From a bacterium (lineage in GTDB: Bacteria; Oederibacteriota; PGYV01): a stretch of DNA of 64,000 bases. Every line of letters starts with the position of its first letter. Within the stretch, counting starts at the first letter, position 1. The notes under the pieces are model-generated. The model searched no databases and was not told where the DNA came from. It was given only the letters and a program-made list of their open reading frames with translations. Of this stretch, positions 1-8,685 are shown piece by piece. Position numbers and translations under genes: made by a program. The stretch lies in assembly GCA_029565735.1 (NCBI GenBank), contig JAKQNO010000105.1:1-64000 (forward strand), written 5' to 3'.

Positions 1-134
1 TTGTAGAGATTAGGGAGCCTAATTGGACAATTATATTGTCGGGACTTTATGTCTGCGACGAAGAGAAGACTAAAAGAAACTACTTTCAGAGATGAGATCA
101 AGGCGTAAAAAGTGTTGACAAAGTCTTTCAGAGA

Positions 135-195
135 AGACGCACCATGGTGCGTCTAAGGCTTAAAAGCGAGATGCAATATATTGCGTCTCTACTTT
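135..195. repeat. composite palindromic repeat, copy 1
   Basis: A perfect 20-nt palindrome (AGACGCACCATGGTGCGTCT, 135-154) is followed after about 13 nt by a second, nearly perfect palindrome (168-189, core GCAATATATTGC, arms GAGATGC / GCGTCTC). The same two-palindrome unit recurs at 3741-3802 and 3837-3899, and the first palindrome alone at 7518-7537. All copies are intergenic within the same polysaccharide block. Confidence 0.85.
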
Positions 196-221
196 AAAAC
201 ATAACTAATAATACCAAAATC

Positions 222-295
222 TCGCGGGCTAAAGACCCGCGTCTACCAGTTCATAAACCAACTACAACTGCCCCGGGCTGAAGCCCGCGGCTACC
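222..295. repeat. two REP-like hairpins
   Basis: Two hairpins lie in the same orientation. The first (222-247) has the core GCGGGCTAAAGACCCGC followed by GTCTACC. The second (about 264-295) is a variant with CGGGCTGAAGCCCG followed by GGCTACC and is preceded by the same CAACTGC prefix as the copy at 60781. They belong to the REP family that flanks the transposase gene at 60283-60747, about 60 kb away. Confidence 0.8.
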
Positions 296-320
296 AAACA
301 TTTTAAACCAAAAATTTATA

Positions 321-1700
321 TTATTTGGTTATTTTCAGGCCGAATTTCAGGTTATCCTGAACTGCTTTATCAGTGGGGCCTTCGGAGTATATGCGCAGAA
401 GCGGCTCTGTCCCGGAAAAACGGAACAGAATCCATTCATTATCCCCCAGAATGTACTTAATCCCGTCAAGGCGGTTTACGGATTTTATCTTTTTACCGGC
501 TATCTTGCCTGTTTTTTCCAGCGCTTCGGCTTTGGCATAAATCTGCTTTCTCTTTTTCTCTTCAAAAGTCACATCCACCCTGTCGTACCTGTATTCGCCG
601 TATTTTTTATCAAGATCAGCCAGGACTTTACCGATGCGTTTGCCTTCTTTTGCAAGAAATTCAAGAATCACAAGGTTTCCAAATATACCGTCGCGTTCCG
701 GAAGAAAATATCCAAAACCCACCCCGCCGCTTTCTTCCCCGCCTATTACGGTTTCATCTTCAATCATTTTTTCGCCTATATACTTAAAGCCGACCGGCGT
801 TTCTGTCAGCTTAATTGAATACTCTTTGGCAAGCTTATTTACCAGAAAAGTGCCGGAAATGGTCTTAACAAAATTAAACTTCATTTTTTTATTTTTTATA
901 TGGTGAAGCAGCATGAAGACAAGCACCTTGTGGGATGTTATAAACTCCCCTTTTTCGTTTACAAGGGCCATCCTGTCGCCATCGCCGTCAATAGCGATGC
1001 CGATATCAGCTTTTAGTTTTTTTACCGTTTCGCACAGTTTTCCAAGGTTTTGTTTTATGGGTTCGGGGTTTATACCGCCGAAAAGAGGGTCCCTTTTATT
1101 GTTAATGACATACAGCTTTTTATACCCGTCAAGGGCGGCTTCCATATAGCCGGCGCCGGAACCATACATGCAGTCCAGCACAATTTTCATCCCGCTTTTT
1201 TTTATGGCCAAAATATCTATAAGCCCCTTTACCGCCTGAATATAATGCGCGTCATAATTTACCTTTTCAAGGCTGCCTTTTTTTAATTTCGGGTGTTTGC
1301 CGATAAGTTTTTCAACTTTGGCGGTCTCTTCGCCGGACAATCCCGCGCCGTGCCTGTTTTTTATCTTAAATCCGTTGTATGTGTAAGGATTATGCGAAGA
1401 TGTAATCATAACCCCGGCATCCATCTTAAAGTTGCGCACGGCCCACGAAACAAGGGGTGTGTGTACTGCCTTATCAAACAGCCGCACCTTAAAGCCATAC
1501 CCGGAAAGCCTGCACGCGGCAAAAAGCGCGTATCTTTCAGACATAAACCTGTTGTCATATCCGACAGCCACAACCGGCTTATTATTACCTTTCAACATAT
1601 AAAGGGCAAAAGCATCCGTCACTTTCGCAAGATTTTCAAAGGTAAAGCCGTCGGCTATTTTCGCGCGCCAGCCGTCTGTCCCGAATTTTATTTCAGCCAT
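321..1700 (-). CDS. phosphomannomutase/phosphoglucomutase family protein
   Basis: Alpha-D-phosphohexomutase that interconverts hexose 6-phosphate and hexose 1-phosphate in the cytoplasm, feeding sugar-nucleotide synthesis. All four family signatures are visible in 459 residues: the phosphoserine loop TSSHNP (100-105), the metal loop DGDGDR (about 237-242), the sugar-recognition segment GEESGG (about 318), and the phosphate-binding RFSGTEP near the C-terminus. The ATG is preceded by a GGGGCGG site, and the gene overlaps the upstream NDP-sugar pyrophosphorylase by 8 nt, so the two are very likely co-translated. It is the last gene of the minus-strand polysaccharide block. Whether mannose, glucose or glucosamine phosphate is the preferred substrate cannot be read from sequence. 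The neighbouring pyrophosphorylase suggests GDP-mannose or dTDP/UDP-glucose supply. Confidence 0.93.
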   Translation of the reverse strand: MAEIKFGTDGWRAKIADGFTFENLAKVTDAFALYMLKGNNKPVVAVGYDNRFMSERYALFAACRLSGYGFKVRLFDKAVHTPLVSWAVRNFKMDAGVMITSSHNPYTYNGFKIKNRHGAGLSGEETAKVEKLIGKHPKLKKGSLEKVNYDAHYIQAVKGLIDILAIKKSGMKIVLDCMYGSGAGYMEAALDGYKKLYVINNKRDPLFGGINPEPIKQNLGKLCETVKKLKADIGIAIDGDGDRMALVNEKGEFITSHKVLVFMLLHHIKNKKMKFNFVKTISGTFLVNKLAKEYSIKLTETPVGFKYIGEKMIEDETVIGGEESGGVGFGYFLPERDGIFGNLVILEFLAKEGKRIGKVLADLDKKYGEYRYDRVDVTFEEKKRKQIYAKAEALEKTGKIAGKKIKSVNRLDGIKYILGDNEWILFRFSGTEPLLRIYSEGPTDKAVQDNLKFGLKITK

Positions 1701-2766
1701 TTTTCCGCCCCATTCTGCTGTAATGAGTTATGACAGTGTTATCGCCTATGACAACCCCGTCTAATTCCGAATTTGACAATATTACACAGTGCTTTCCTAT
1801 TATTGAATTCTTAATGGTTACACTCTCTTCTATTGAAGTATCTTCCCAGATAATACTGTTTTCTATTACAGCATTATTGCCCACCGAGCAGCCTTTCCCG
1901 ATTATAGAGAGCGGATTTATGGATGCTTTGCCGATAACGGAACCATCCCCTATATACACAGGCCCCCTTAAAAATGCCTTTTTATCTTTCTTTACTTTTT
2001 TACCAAGAAAGATGCTGCATTTATTGCTTTTAGAAAATTTCATGGCAGGGTCAACGAATTTTTTCTCCAGCACATCAAAATTAGCCTGCATGTATTTGTC
2101 CAGCCTGCCTATATCAAGCCAGTAAAAATCAGCTTTATACGCGCTTACATTTTCGCCTATTTTAAGGACCTGCGGATAGAACTGCCTCTCCACCGAATAA
2201 TTTACTCCGGCGGGAATGTAATCAAGGACTTTTTTATTGAAAATATATATACCTGCGTTTATCCAGCTGTTGCCCCTGCTTTCGTCCGCGTTTGGCTTTT
2301 CCAGAAAGCGCAGCACTTTATTATTGCTGTCGGTTTCAACAAGGCCGTAAGCGCTTGGGTCTTCAACTTTATGCAGCGCTATGGTGACAGCGGCATTGGA
2401 TTTCTTATGAAAAGCCGCCATCTTGGTAATGTCAATATCGGTTAAAATATCGCCGTTTAATATTATGGTCGTATCATCCATGTACTTTTCAGCGTTTTTA
2501 ATGGCGCCGCCCGTTCCAAGCGGGGATTCTTCCACCGCGTACCTTATCTTAACGCCGTATTTTGCCCCTGTGCCCAGTATTTTTTTTATTTTCTGCGGCA
2601 TATGGCAGATGCTTAAAATAATCTCGTTTATTCCGTGTTTTTTTAACAGCCCAAACTGATGTTCAAAAAAGTGTTTATCCACTATCGGAACCATGCATTT
2701 TAAGGTGTTAAGCGTCAAAGGCCTTAGCCTTGTGCCTTCCCCGCCTATCAGAATCAGCGCTTTCAT
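1693..2766 (-). CDS. NDP-sugar pyrophosphorylase (nucleotidyltransferase)
   Basis: Cytoplasmic nucleotidyltransferase that makes an NDP-sugar and pyrophosphate from NTP and sugar 1-phosphate. The N-terminal Rossmann-like domain opens with GGEGTRLRPLT (8-18) and a downstream PLGTGGA motif. About residue 240 onward is a left-handed beta-helix of hexapeptide repeats (GDGSVIGKASI, IGKGCSVGNNAVI and so on), as in ManC/GlmU/RmlA-like long forms. The length of 357 aa fits the mannose-1-phosphate guanylyltransferase / glucose-1-phosphate thymidylyltransferase superfamily. The start has a strong GGAGGAA site. It lies between an SDR epimerase and the phosphohexomutase, so the three can be read as a precursor-supply set for the sugar transferases upstream. 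The base and sugar specificity are not assigned. Confidence 0.92.
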   Translation of the reverse strand: MKALILIGGEGTRLRPLTLNTLKCMVPIVDKHFFEHQFGLLKKHGINEIILSICHMPQKIKKILGTGAKYGVKIRYAVEESPLGTGGAIKNAEKYMDDTTIILNGDILTDIDITKMAAFHKKSNAAVTIALHKVEDPSAYGLVETDSNNKVLRFLEKPNADESRGNSWINAGIYIFNKKVLDYIPAGVNYSVERQFYPQVLKIGENVSAYKADFYWLDIGRLDKYMQANFDVLEKKFVDPAMKFSKSNKCSIFLGKKVKKDKKAFLRGPVYIGDGSVIGKASINPLSIIGKGCSVGNNAVIENSIIWEDTSIEESVTIKNSIIGKHCVILSNSELDGVVIGDNTVITHYSRMGRKNG

Positions 2767-2787
2767 ATTTCCTCCGTTATTTGTGTT

Positions 2788-3708
2788 TTATTTCAGCGAT
2801 TTAAAATATTCATAAGTATTAGCCACTCCGTCAATAAGCTTAACCTTGGGGGACCAGCCCAGTACTTTTTTCGCCTTCTTTATATCCAGCACATTTGCCA
2901 GAATATCGCCTTCCCTAAAGGGGCCCGGCACTGCAGGCGTGTTAAAATTCATAACTTTCTGAACAGCCCTGTAAAGCCCGTTAACATCCGTCGGTATACC
3001 TGTGCCTATATTAAATTCATCATTATCGCCTTTTTTAAGCGCAGCCACGTTAGCAGCCGCTACATCGCCCACATAAACATAGTCCCTGATACATTTTCCG
3101 CCGCCAAATATAACAGGGGCGCTACCTGACATCATCTTTTTAATGAATATTGCCACAACGCCGGCTTCGCCGTGCGGTACCTGGCGCGGCCCGTATACAT
3201 TACTGTATCTGACAATTGTATATTTCATTTTATGCTGTGCCGCAAAAAACTTCACGTAAAGCTCGCCTGCCACCTTGCTTATGCCGTAAGGGCTTTCAGC
3301 CGCGTAAGGGTGGGTTTCAGATACAGGAAGTTTCGCGGGTGTGCCGTAAACCGTACCGCCGCTGGATACAAATATAATTTTTTTAACCCCTGCTTTAACT
3401 GCGCTTTCAAGCATATTGATGACGCCCATAACATTGATATCCGCGTCAAATGCGGGATTTTTTACGGAATCCGGCACGCTTATCTGCGCAGCGTGATGGC
3501 TGATAGCGTCAATCTTTTCTTTTTTCATGACATCCGCAAGTTTTTTGTCGCGTATGTCCATCTTGTAAAACTTAATCCCTTTGCTTACATTTCTCATATT
3601 TCCCGCAAACATATTGTCCACAGACACCACTTTATGGCCGGCTTTCTTAAACGCATCCGCCACATTACTGCCTATAAATCCCGCCCCGCCTGTAACAAGT
3701 ATGTTCAT
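2788..3708 (-). CDS. NAD-dependent epimerase/dehydratase (GalE-like SDR)
   Basis: Extended short-chain dehydrogenase acting on a nucleotide sugar. The NAD-binding GGAGFIGS loop is at residues 7-14 and the catalytic Tyr-Lys pair YGISK at 141-145, with the partner Ser/Thr region just before (VSSGGTVYG). The 306-aa length fits UDP-glucose 4-epimerase-like enzymes, and QVPHGEAGVV-type segments line the substrate pocket. It sits 21 nt upstream of the pyrophosphorylase in the same operon. The palindromic repeats lie upstream of it. GalE, a UDP-glucuronate epimerase or a dehydratase are all possible; the exact reaction is unresolved. Confidence 0.9.
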   Translation of the reverse strand: MNILVTGGAGFIGSNVADAFKKAGHKVVSVDNMFAGNMRNVSKGIKFYKMDIRDKKLADVMKKEKIDAISHHAAQISVPDSVKNPAFDADINVMGVINMLESAVKAGVKKIIFVSSGGTVYGTPAKLPVSETHPYAAESPYGISKVAGELYVKFFAAQHKMKYTIVRYSNVYGPRQVPHGEAGVVAIFIKKMMSGSAPVIFGGGKCIRDYVYVGDVAAANVAALKKGDNDEFNIGTGIPTDVNGLYRAVQKVMNFNTPAVPGPFREGDILANVLDIKKAKKVLGWSPKVKLIDGVANTYEYFKSLK

Positions 3709-3740
3709 TTTTAATACCTCGCTTTTCTTTTTTAATTAAT

Positions 3741-3802
3741 GTAAAGACGTACCATGGTGCTTCTAAGCTCTTAAACCAAGACGCAATATATTGCGTCTCT
3801 AC
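3741..3802. repeat. composite palindromic repeat, copy 2
   Basis: Two-palindrome unit of the same family as 135-195. The first palindrome (3745-3764) is degenerate at two positions; the second (3778-3799, core GCAATATATTGC) is intact and is followed by TCTACTTTAAA. The CATGTC... sequence between this copy and copy 3 is unique. Confidence 0.85.
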
Positions 3803-3836
3803 TTTAAAAACATGTCTATTTCCTTTGCCTTTTAAT

Positions 3837-3899
3837 GTAGAGACGCACCATGGTGCGTCTAAGGTTTAAAACCGAGACGCAATGTAATGCATCTCTACT
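3837..3899. repeat. composite palindromic repeat, copy 3
   Basis: The best copy of the family. GTAG is followed by the perfect palindrome 3841-3860, a short spacer with GGTTTAAAACC, then a second palindrome 3874-3895 with a few substitutions, ending in CTCTACTTTAA. The outermost bases (GTAGAGACGCA and TGCATCTCTAC) also pair with each other. The unit can therefore fold either as two hairpins or as one long branched hairpin. It lies 25 nt downstream of the stop of the sugar-phosphate transferase. Confidence 0.88.
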
Positions 3900-3924
3900 T
3901 TAAAGAACAATTCACAAACAAAAC

Positions 3925-5325
3925 CTAATACGCGCCTTTGTGGTGGAACATTTCAAGGGCTGTTTTTATTATTATCTTAAAGTCAAACCACAGCGACCAG
4001 TTTTCAATATAATAAAGGTCATACTTTATTCTTTCTTCAAGGGATGTATTGCCGCGCAGTCCGTTGGCCGCGGCCCAGCCAGTAATGCCGGCCTTTACCT
4101 TGTGCCTTTCTATATAGCGCGGAATTTCATTTTTAAACTTTTCAACAAAGTGCGGGCGCTCGGGACGCGGACCCACTATGCTCATATCGCCTTTTAAAAC
4201 ATTAATCAGCTGAGGAAGCTCGTCAATACTGGATTTTCTTAAAAACGTGCCTATTGCCGTGCGCCTGTCGTCATTTTCTTTTGCCCAAACCGGCCCTGTT
4301 GCTTTTTCCGCGTCCATCTTCATGGACCTGAACTTATACATCCGGAAAATCTTATTATCGCGCCCCACCCTGTCCTGCCTGTAAAACACCGGGCCCGGAG
4401 AACTTAACTTTATAAGCACAGCAGCCGCGGCAAAAAGCGGCAGGAGTATAAGAAGCCCGCCTCCGGAAACAATAATATCCATTGTCCTTTTTATAACCCT
4501 GTTCACCCTTAAATTTAAAGGCAGCTCTTTTACCGTAAACACGGGTATGCCGTTTATCTCCCCGTAATCAATATTTTTGGTGATTATTCCAAGAATGTCA
4601 GTTGCAATCATAAATTTTACGCCTTCATTGGCAAGAATTGTATCCGCAATGTCGCGCCTGTTGTAATCAGGCAGCCCGACAAACACTTCATCGGGTTTTA
4701 TTTTTTTAATTATTTTATCCAGTTCCTTAACCTTTCCAAGTACAGCCGTATCCTTAAACTTTTTGCCTTTTTTTACCTTGTCCGTCACGCAGCCCAATAT
4801 TTTATAGCCCATCTCCGGGTGCCAGTTAATCCTTTCTATCATATTTCCCGATATATCGCCCGCGCCTACTATAAGGATACCCTGAGTTAAATAACCCCTG
4901 CGGTTTAATGTGTTATATATTACCCTGAATATAAGCCGCCACAGGAAAGCCGCGGCTATTCCAAGCCCCATACTGTAAAGCATTACAACCCTTGAATATG
5001 ATATTTCCCTTAAAAAGAAAGTTATGGCAAGCATAACGCCGAAAGCCGCGGCTGACGCGGCAAATACCGATGTAAGTTCGTCAAAACGAGACCTGCCGGC
5101 CCTTAAAAAATAAAGCCCGGCGTAATTAAAAGCCAGCGCCACAATAAGCGCTATAAAAGGCAGCGCGTGAATGTAGTGCATTAATGGCGGCACCGGATGC
5201 CTTAACGGCACCAGCTGAAGGTAAAATCTAAGGTAATATGCCAGCAGAAACGTCCCGCAAAAACATATTACATCACCGGTAAGCAGCAATATCTTGGAAA
5301 AAAACAGCACCTTTTTTTTGTCCAT
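3925..5325 (-). CDS. undecaprenyl-phosphate sugar phosphotransferase (exopolysaccharide initiating enzyme)
   Basis: Membrane enzyme that transfers a sugar 1-phosphate from an NDP-sugar to polyprenyl phosphate, the first step of exopolysaccharide or O-antigen unit assembly. The N-terminus has about four or five hydrophobic helices (residues 10-135). A CoA-binding/Rossmann-like soluble region follows (150-240). After another membrane segment (about 285-310) comes the bacterial sugar transferase domain with YKFRSMKMDAE, LRKSSIDELPQLINVL, GDMSIVGPRPE and KAGITGWAA. The length of 466 aa matches the exopolysaccharide polyprenyl glycosylphosphotransferase (WbaP/CpsE-like) family. Its ATG overlaps the upstream GT4 stop as TGATG. 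The block therefore encodes a lipid-linked glycan pathway; whether the sugar is glucose or galactose is unknown. Confidence 0.93.
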   Translation of the reverse strand: MDKKKVLFFSKILLLTGDVICFCGTFLLAYYLRFYLQLVPLRHPVPPLMHYIHALPFIALIVALAFNYAGLYFLRAGRSRFDELTSVFAASAAAFGVMLAITFFLREISYSRVVMLYSMGLGIAAAFLWRLIFRVIYNTLNRRGYLTQGILIVGAGDISGNMIERINWHPEMGYKILGCVTDKVKKGKKFKDTAVLGKVKELDKIIKKIKPDEVFVGLPDYNRRDIADTILANEGVKFMIATDILGIITKNIDYGEINGIPVFTVKELPLNLRVNRVIKRTMDIIVSGGGLLILLPLFAAAAVLIKLSSPGPVFYRQDRVGRDNKIFRMYKFRSMKMDAEKATGPVWAKENDDRRTAIGTFLRKSSIDELPQLINVLKGDMSIVGPRPERPHFVEKFKNEIPRYIERHKVKAGITGWAAANGLRGNTSLEERIKYDLYYIENWSLWFDFKIIIKTALEMFHHKGAY

Positions 5326-6428
5326 CAGGCGTTAACTCCGTTGTCCTTTAAAAATTTTCTTAAGTTGGCGTCAAAACTTTCCTTTGAAAACCTTAAGGCG
5401 TTTGACCTTATTTTATTAACATCATATATTTTACCGCGCATTATATCAAGTTTTTTGATAAAGTCCTCCGTGGTGCCGTCAAAGAATTCCCCTGTTTCGC
5501 CGGGTATGACAACTTCCGTGGCTCCGCCGACATTATATGCAAGAACCGGCGTTCCGCACGCCTGCGCTTCCGCGTTGGTTATTCCAAAGTCCTCTTCACC
5601 GGGGAATAAAAATACCTTCGCCCTCTGATAAGCGTCCTTTATGATATCTTTTGGAACCTTTCCCAGAAAATGAATATTTTTATTGCCCGCAGCCTTTTTT
5701 TCAAGCTGCTCCAACATGGGTCCGGTTCCTATTACCACAAGGTGCTCTTTAGGCATTTTTAAAAAAGCCTCAACAAGAAAATCTATTTTTTTATACTCCG
5801 TAAGCGCCGATACAGCAAGATAAAAATTCTCCCGCCTCTGCGCGGGGTTAACAGTATAGTAATCTGTGTCCACAGGAGGATAAATTACGTCCGCTTGCGC
5901 GTTATAATATTTTTCTATGCGTTTTCTTACATGGTTTGAATTGGCAATATAACGGCTGACCCTTCCCGCGGTTTTCGCGTCCCACCTTCTTAAATGGGGC
6001 ATTATTGCCGAAATCAGCGCAAACTTTAACGCTCCGTTTTTTTCTTTGGAAAAGTAATTATTAAACTGGTCCCACGCGTACCGCATGGGCGTGTGGCAAT
6101 AGCAGAAATTTTTGATGTTTTTGCCGTGCTTTACGCTTTTTGCAACACAGTGGCTGGATGAAATTATTACGTCATAACCCTTTAAATTAAAGCTTTCAAT
6201 GGCCGCCGGAAATAAAGGAAGAAAGTTTCTGTAAGATTTAAACACCCCGGGTATTTTCTGCAGAAAAGACGTGTGTATTTTGTGCTTTTTGATTTTTTCG
6301 GATATGGCATTACTGTCGCATACAAGTGTAAATATTTCCGCGTCCGGAAATATGTCAAGTATCGCTTCAAGCACGGCTTCGCCGCCGCGCATTCCTGTAA
6401 GCCAGTCGTGTATTACAGCAGCCTTCAT
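5325..6428 (-). CDS. GT4 family glycosyltransferase
   Basis: GT-B fold glycosyltransferase of 367 aa. The N-terminal half starts MKAAVIHDWLTG and contains CYCHTPMRYAWD, a common feature of WbnK-like GT4 enzymes. The C-terminal nucleotide-sugar domain carries the EX7E-type motif in PGEEDFGITNAEAQACGTPV and GTGPMLEQLEKKA. It probably adds a sugar to the lipid-linked unit initiated by the downstream gene. Its start overlaps the stop of the upstream GT9 gene by 4 nt (ATGA) and its stop overlaps the next start (TGATG), so it is embedded in a translationally coupled series. Confidence 0.92.
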   Translation of the reverse strand: MKAAVIHDWLTGMRGGEAVLEAILDIFPDAEIFTLVCDSNAISEKIKKHKIHTSFLQKIPGVFKSYRNFLPLFPAAIESFNLKGYDVIISSSHCVAKSVKHGKNIKNFCYCHTPMRYAWDQFNNYFSKEKNGALKFALISAIMPHLRRWDAKTAGRVSRYIANSNHVRKRIEKYYNAQADVIYPPVDTDYYTVNPAQRRENFYLAVSALTEYKKIDFLVEAFLKMPKEHLVVIGTGPMLEQLEKKAAGNKNIHFLGKVPKDIIKDAYQRAKVFLFPGEEDFGITNAEAQACGTPVLAYNVGGATEVVIPGETGEFFDGTTEDFIKKLDIMRGKIYDVNKIRSNALRFSKESFDANLRKFLKDNGVNA

Positions 6429-7447
6429 TTTTCGCCTTTTTGTAAAATTTTTGTTATTACCGCGAAGACAGTTTCCGCGGATATGTTTTTCATGCAGATA
6501 TTATCCGTGCATTTTAAAAATTCCCTTTTATGCACCGTTTCCGGAATATAACAGGGGGAACACTTTTCTCTCTGCCAGATATTGACGCTGTTCTTTCCCC
6601 TTACTCCCACAAGGTCCGCGGATGAAGGGCCAAAAAGGCCTATCGTCTTTACGCCAAGCGCGGCTGCCATATGCAGGGGGCCCGTATCGCCCGCAACAAA
6701 AACATCCATTTTTGATATGACATAAGCCAGCTGCTTTAAATCAGCTGTCTTTAAGAACTTTACATCCGGCCTTAACTTAATTATTTCTTCCGCCACGTCA
6801 GTATCTATTTCCCCGCCAAGTATATAAGGCGTTATGTTTTTTTCTTTAAGCATATCAATCAGCGCGGCAAATTTTGAAACCGGCCACCTTTTGGTCACCA
6901 TTACAGTGCCGGGATTCTTGCCGCCGCCCGGAAAAAGCCCTGCTTTTAATCCGGCTGCAAGGTTTAAATTAATCCCTGTATTTTCAGGGGCGTTTATTTG
7001 GGTGTGGTCTTCATTCACTTTAAATCCTGCTGTTTTTACCACGGATAAATACCTTAAAGCTTCATGCTGCGAAGGGTCAAATTCACACTTATGTGTAAGA
7101 AAAACGCCTTTATTATTCCAGTTAAAACCGGCGCGGTATTTAGCGCCAAGAACAGCGGCGAAAATATTGGACTTAATATCCCTGTGAAAGTTTATTATCA
7201 TATCGTATTTTTCGCGCCTTAAAGCGGGAATAATCTTTAACATCTCAGACGCCGACTGCGATTCAACAACGTATTTTCTGTCAATAAACGGCACCATGTC
7301 AACAAGATCAGACACCCATTTTATGCAGAGAAAATGGACTTCGTATCCCGCTTCTTTCAGCGCGCGCAGAGAGGGGGTGGCTTGTATTATGTCGCCTATG
7401 CAGCACAGTTTAATGACAAGCACTTTTTTTATTTCTTTAATGTCCAT
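6425..7447 (-). CDS. GT9 family (heptosyltransferase-like) glycosyltransferase
   Basis: GT9/ADP-heptose:LPS heptosyltransferase-like protein. It begins MDIKEIKKVLVIKLCCIGDIIQ, the classical GDxxQ-type N-terminus of the family, and contains GDTGPLHMAAALGVKTIGLFG in the donor-binding half. A Cys-rich tail (CSPC ... C ... C) is typical of many GT9 proteins. I chose the ATG at 7445-7447 (340 aa) because GAAAGG lies 7 nt upstream. A longer frame to 7528 exists, but its first codons are read out of the palindromic repeat at 7518-7537 and are not believable. The neighbours suggest work on surface polysaccharide or lipid-linked oligosaccharide rather than certain LPS-core heptose transfer. Confidence 0.9.
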   Translation of the reverse strand: MDIKEIKKVLVIKLCCIGDIIQATPSLRALKEAGYEVHFLCIKWVSDLVDMVPFIDRKYVVESQSASEMLKIIPALRREKYDMIINFHRDIKSNIFAAVLGAKYRAGFNWNNKGVFLTHKCEFDPSQHEALRYLSVVKTAGFKVNEDHTQINAPENTGINLNLAAGLKAGLFPGGGKNPGTVMVTKRWPVSKFAALIDMLKEKNITPYILGGEIDTDVAEEIIKLRPDVKFLKTADLKQLAYVISKMDVFVAGDTGPLHMAAALGVKTIGLFGPSSADLVGVRGKNSVNIWQREKCSPCYIPETVHKREFLKCTDNICMKNISAETVFAVITKILQKGEK

Positions 7448-7517
7448 TTGTAAACCTTTCACAGTTGTTTCTGCCTGATATTTTATTTTTGCCGTTAAAA
7501 ACACTTTCTGAAACCTT

Positions 7518-7537
7518 AGACGCACCATGGTGCGTCT
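7518..7537. repeat. palindromic repeat, single half (copy 4)
   Basis: Perfect 20-nt palindrome AGACGCACCATGGTGCGTCT, identical to the first half of the composite unit at 3841, here followed by CTACG instead of the second palindrome. It lies in the 112-nt gap between the two GT9 genes. Confidence 0.85.
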
Positions 7538-7559
7538 CTACGTTAGAAAATATAAAACA

Positions 7560-8684
7560 TTAAAACCAGCCTTTTATCCTGTCCCAGACCATATCAACTG
7601 TTATCAATTCCATGCACTTATGCCCTGCTTTATTATCACATACCGATTTTTCGCACGGCCCGCATTCAACAGGGACGCTTATATCAGCCATATTCACAGC
7701 CGGTATTTTCGGCATCCATCTTTTATAGTTTACGGTATACCCGTATATCACGCATGTTTTTAATCCGGAATAGGCCGCAAAGTACTGCGGCCCGGAATCA
7801 TTGCCGACAAAAATACCGCACTGTTTTATAAGCGCTATGGTCACGCCAAGCGGAAGCTCTCCTATACAGTTTATGACGTTTTCGGAAAACCGTATTTTAC
7901 CGGCGAGCCTTACGTCATCTTTCCCTCCTACCACAAACACCTTTGTATTGCCGGCATCCGCGATGCGCTGAATAAGAGCGTTAAATTTTTCAAGCCCCCA
8001 CATTTTGGAAGCCGCGCGCGTGAAAGGGTGCACTATTATCCGCCTTGCCTGTTGTGCCGCGTTTTTATTTATTATCCCCGCCGCGGCGTCAATATCCGCC
8101 TGCGAACAGTAAAAATCCATCCTTAAAGTATCCGGCGCTTTTGAATTCAATAACCTTAAATTTTTGTCAATTTCATGCATATCCCTGTCATACGGGTACT
8201 CTTTATCCAGCATAAAACCGCCGCCGGCGCAGCCGTAACCGTATATGCTGCCGGCATTGATGCGCACAAGATAGTTGATATTTCTAATGTCTCCGCGCAG
8301 GTCATACGCTTTTTCAAATTCAAGTTTTCTTAACTTTGCGGCTGTTTCTTCAAGTTCTTTGGCGCTGCGTTTTCTTTCCGGGTAGAACCACGACCGTGAC
8401 ATTTCGTGTACCGCGTCAACATCGGGGTTGTTTTTTAGCAAAAAAGCGCAGTCTTTTACGCAAAGCGCGTGTATTTCATACCCGCTGTTCTGCCTTCTTA
8501 ATTCCGAAAAAAACGGCAAGGCCTGTATCATGTCGCCAAGCTGGTCAAGCCTTACCACAAGTATCCTTTTGCTTTTACCTTTTTTCCTGACCATTTTATA
8601 GAAATAAAAAAGGGCGGAACCCACGGCATCCATTGCCGCCATTACCGCCCTTTTCCATGCTTTTTTAAAAACGTATTTTCTCAT
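7560..8684 (-). CDS. GT9 family glycosyltransferase
   Basis: Second GT9 protein, 374 aa. A basic N-terminal extension with a hydrophobic stretch (about 1-35, FKKAWKRAVMAAMDAVGSALFYFYK) precedes the family start KRILVVRLDQLGDMIQALPF. The donor-site region reads FVGNDSGPQYFAAYSGLKTCVIYG. The C-terminus has CGPCEKSVCDNKAGHKCM, the Cys cluster usual in the family. The ATG follows the lon stop by 1 nt, and its AAGGTGA ribosome site lies inside the end of lon, so translation of the two genes is coupled. The N-terminal extension may tether it to the inner face of the membrane. Confidence 0.88.
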   Translation of the reverse strand: MRKYVFKKAWKRAVMAAMDAVGSALFYFYKMVRKKGKSKRILVVRLDQLGDMIQALPFFSELRRQNSGYEIHALCVKDCAFLLKNNPDVDAVHEMSRSWFYPERKRSAKELEETAAKLRKLEFEKAYDLRGDIRNINYLVRINAGSIYGYGCAGGGFMLDKEYPYDRDMHEIDKNLRLLNSKAPDTLRMDFYCSQADIDAAAGIINKNAAQQARRIIVHPFTRAASKMWGLEKFNALIQRIADAGNTKVFVVGGKDDVRLAGKIRFSENVINCIGELPLGVTIALIKQCGIFVGNDSGPQYFAAYSGLKTCVIYGYTVNYKRWMPKIPAVNMADISVPVECGPCEKSVCDNKAGHKCMELITVDMVWDRIKGWF

Positions 8685-8685
8685 G

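Larger units (their letters stand above)
1..320. other. left-edge intergenic region with repeats
   Basis: No gene can be supported here. Forward frame 3 is open from the window edge to a TGA at 93-95 (about 30 codons). It could be the tail of a gene lying mostly outside the window, but it has no recognisable motif. From 135 the stretch carries one composite palindrome and two REP-like hairpins, listed separately. It lies downstream of the phosphohexomutase that ends at 321, so these hairpins would sit in the 3' end of that operon's transcript. Confidence 0.5.

Noticed and set aside
3-95. Open frame at the left edge as a gene fragment
   Set aside because: 30 codons with no motif; chance opening is as likely. 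It is noted only in the intergenic entry.
7448-7528. Longer N-terminus for the GT9 protein ending at 6425
   Set aside because: Its first codons are read from the palindromic repeat, and a good ribosome site supports the ATG at 7447.
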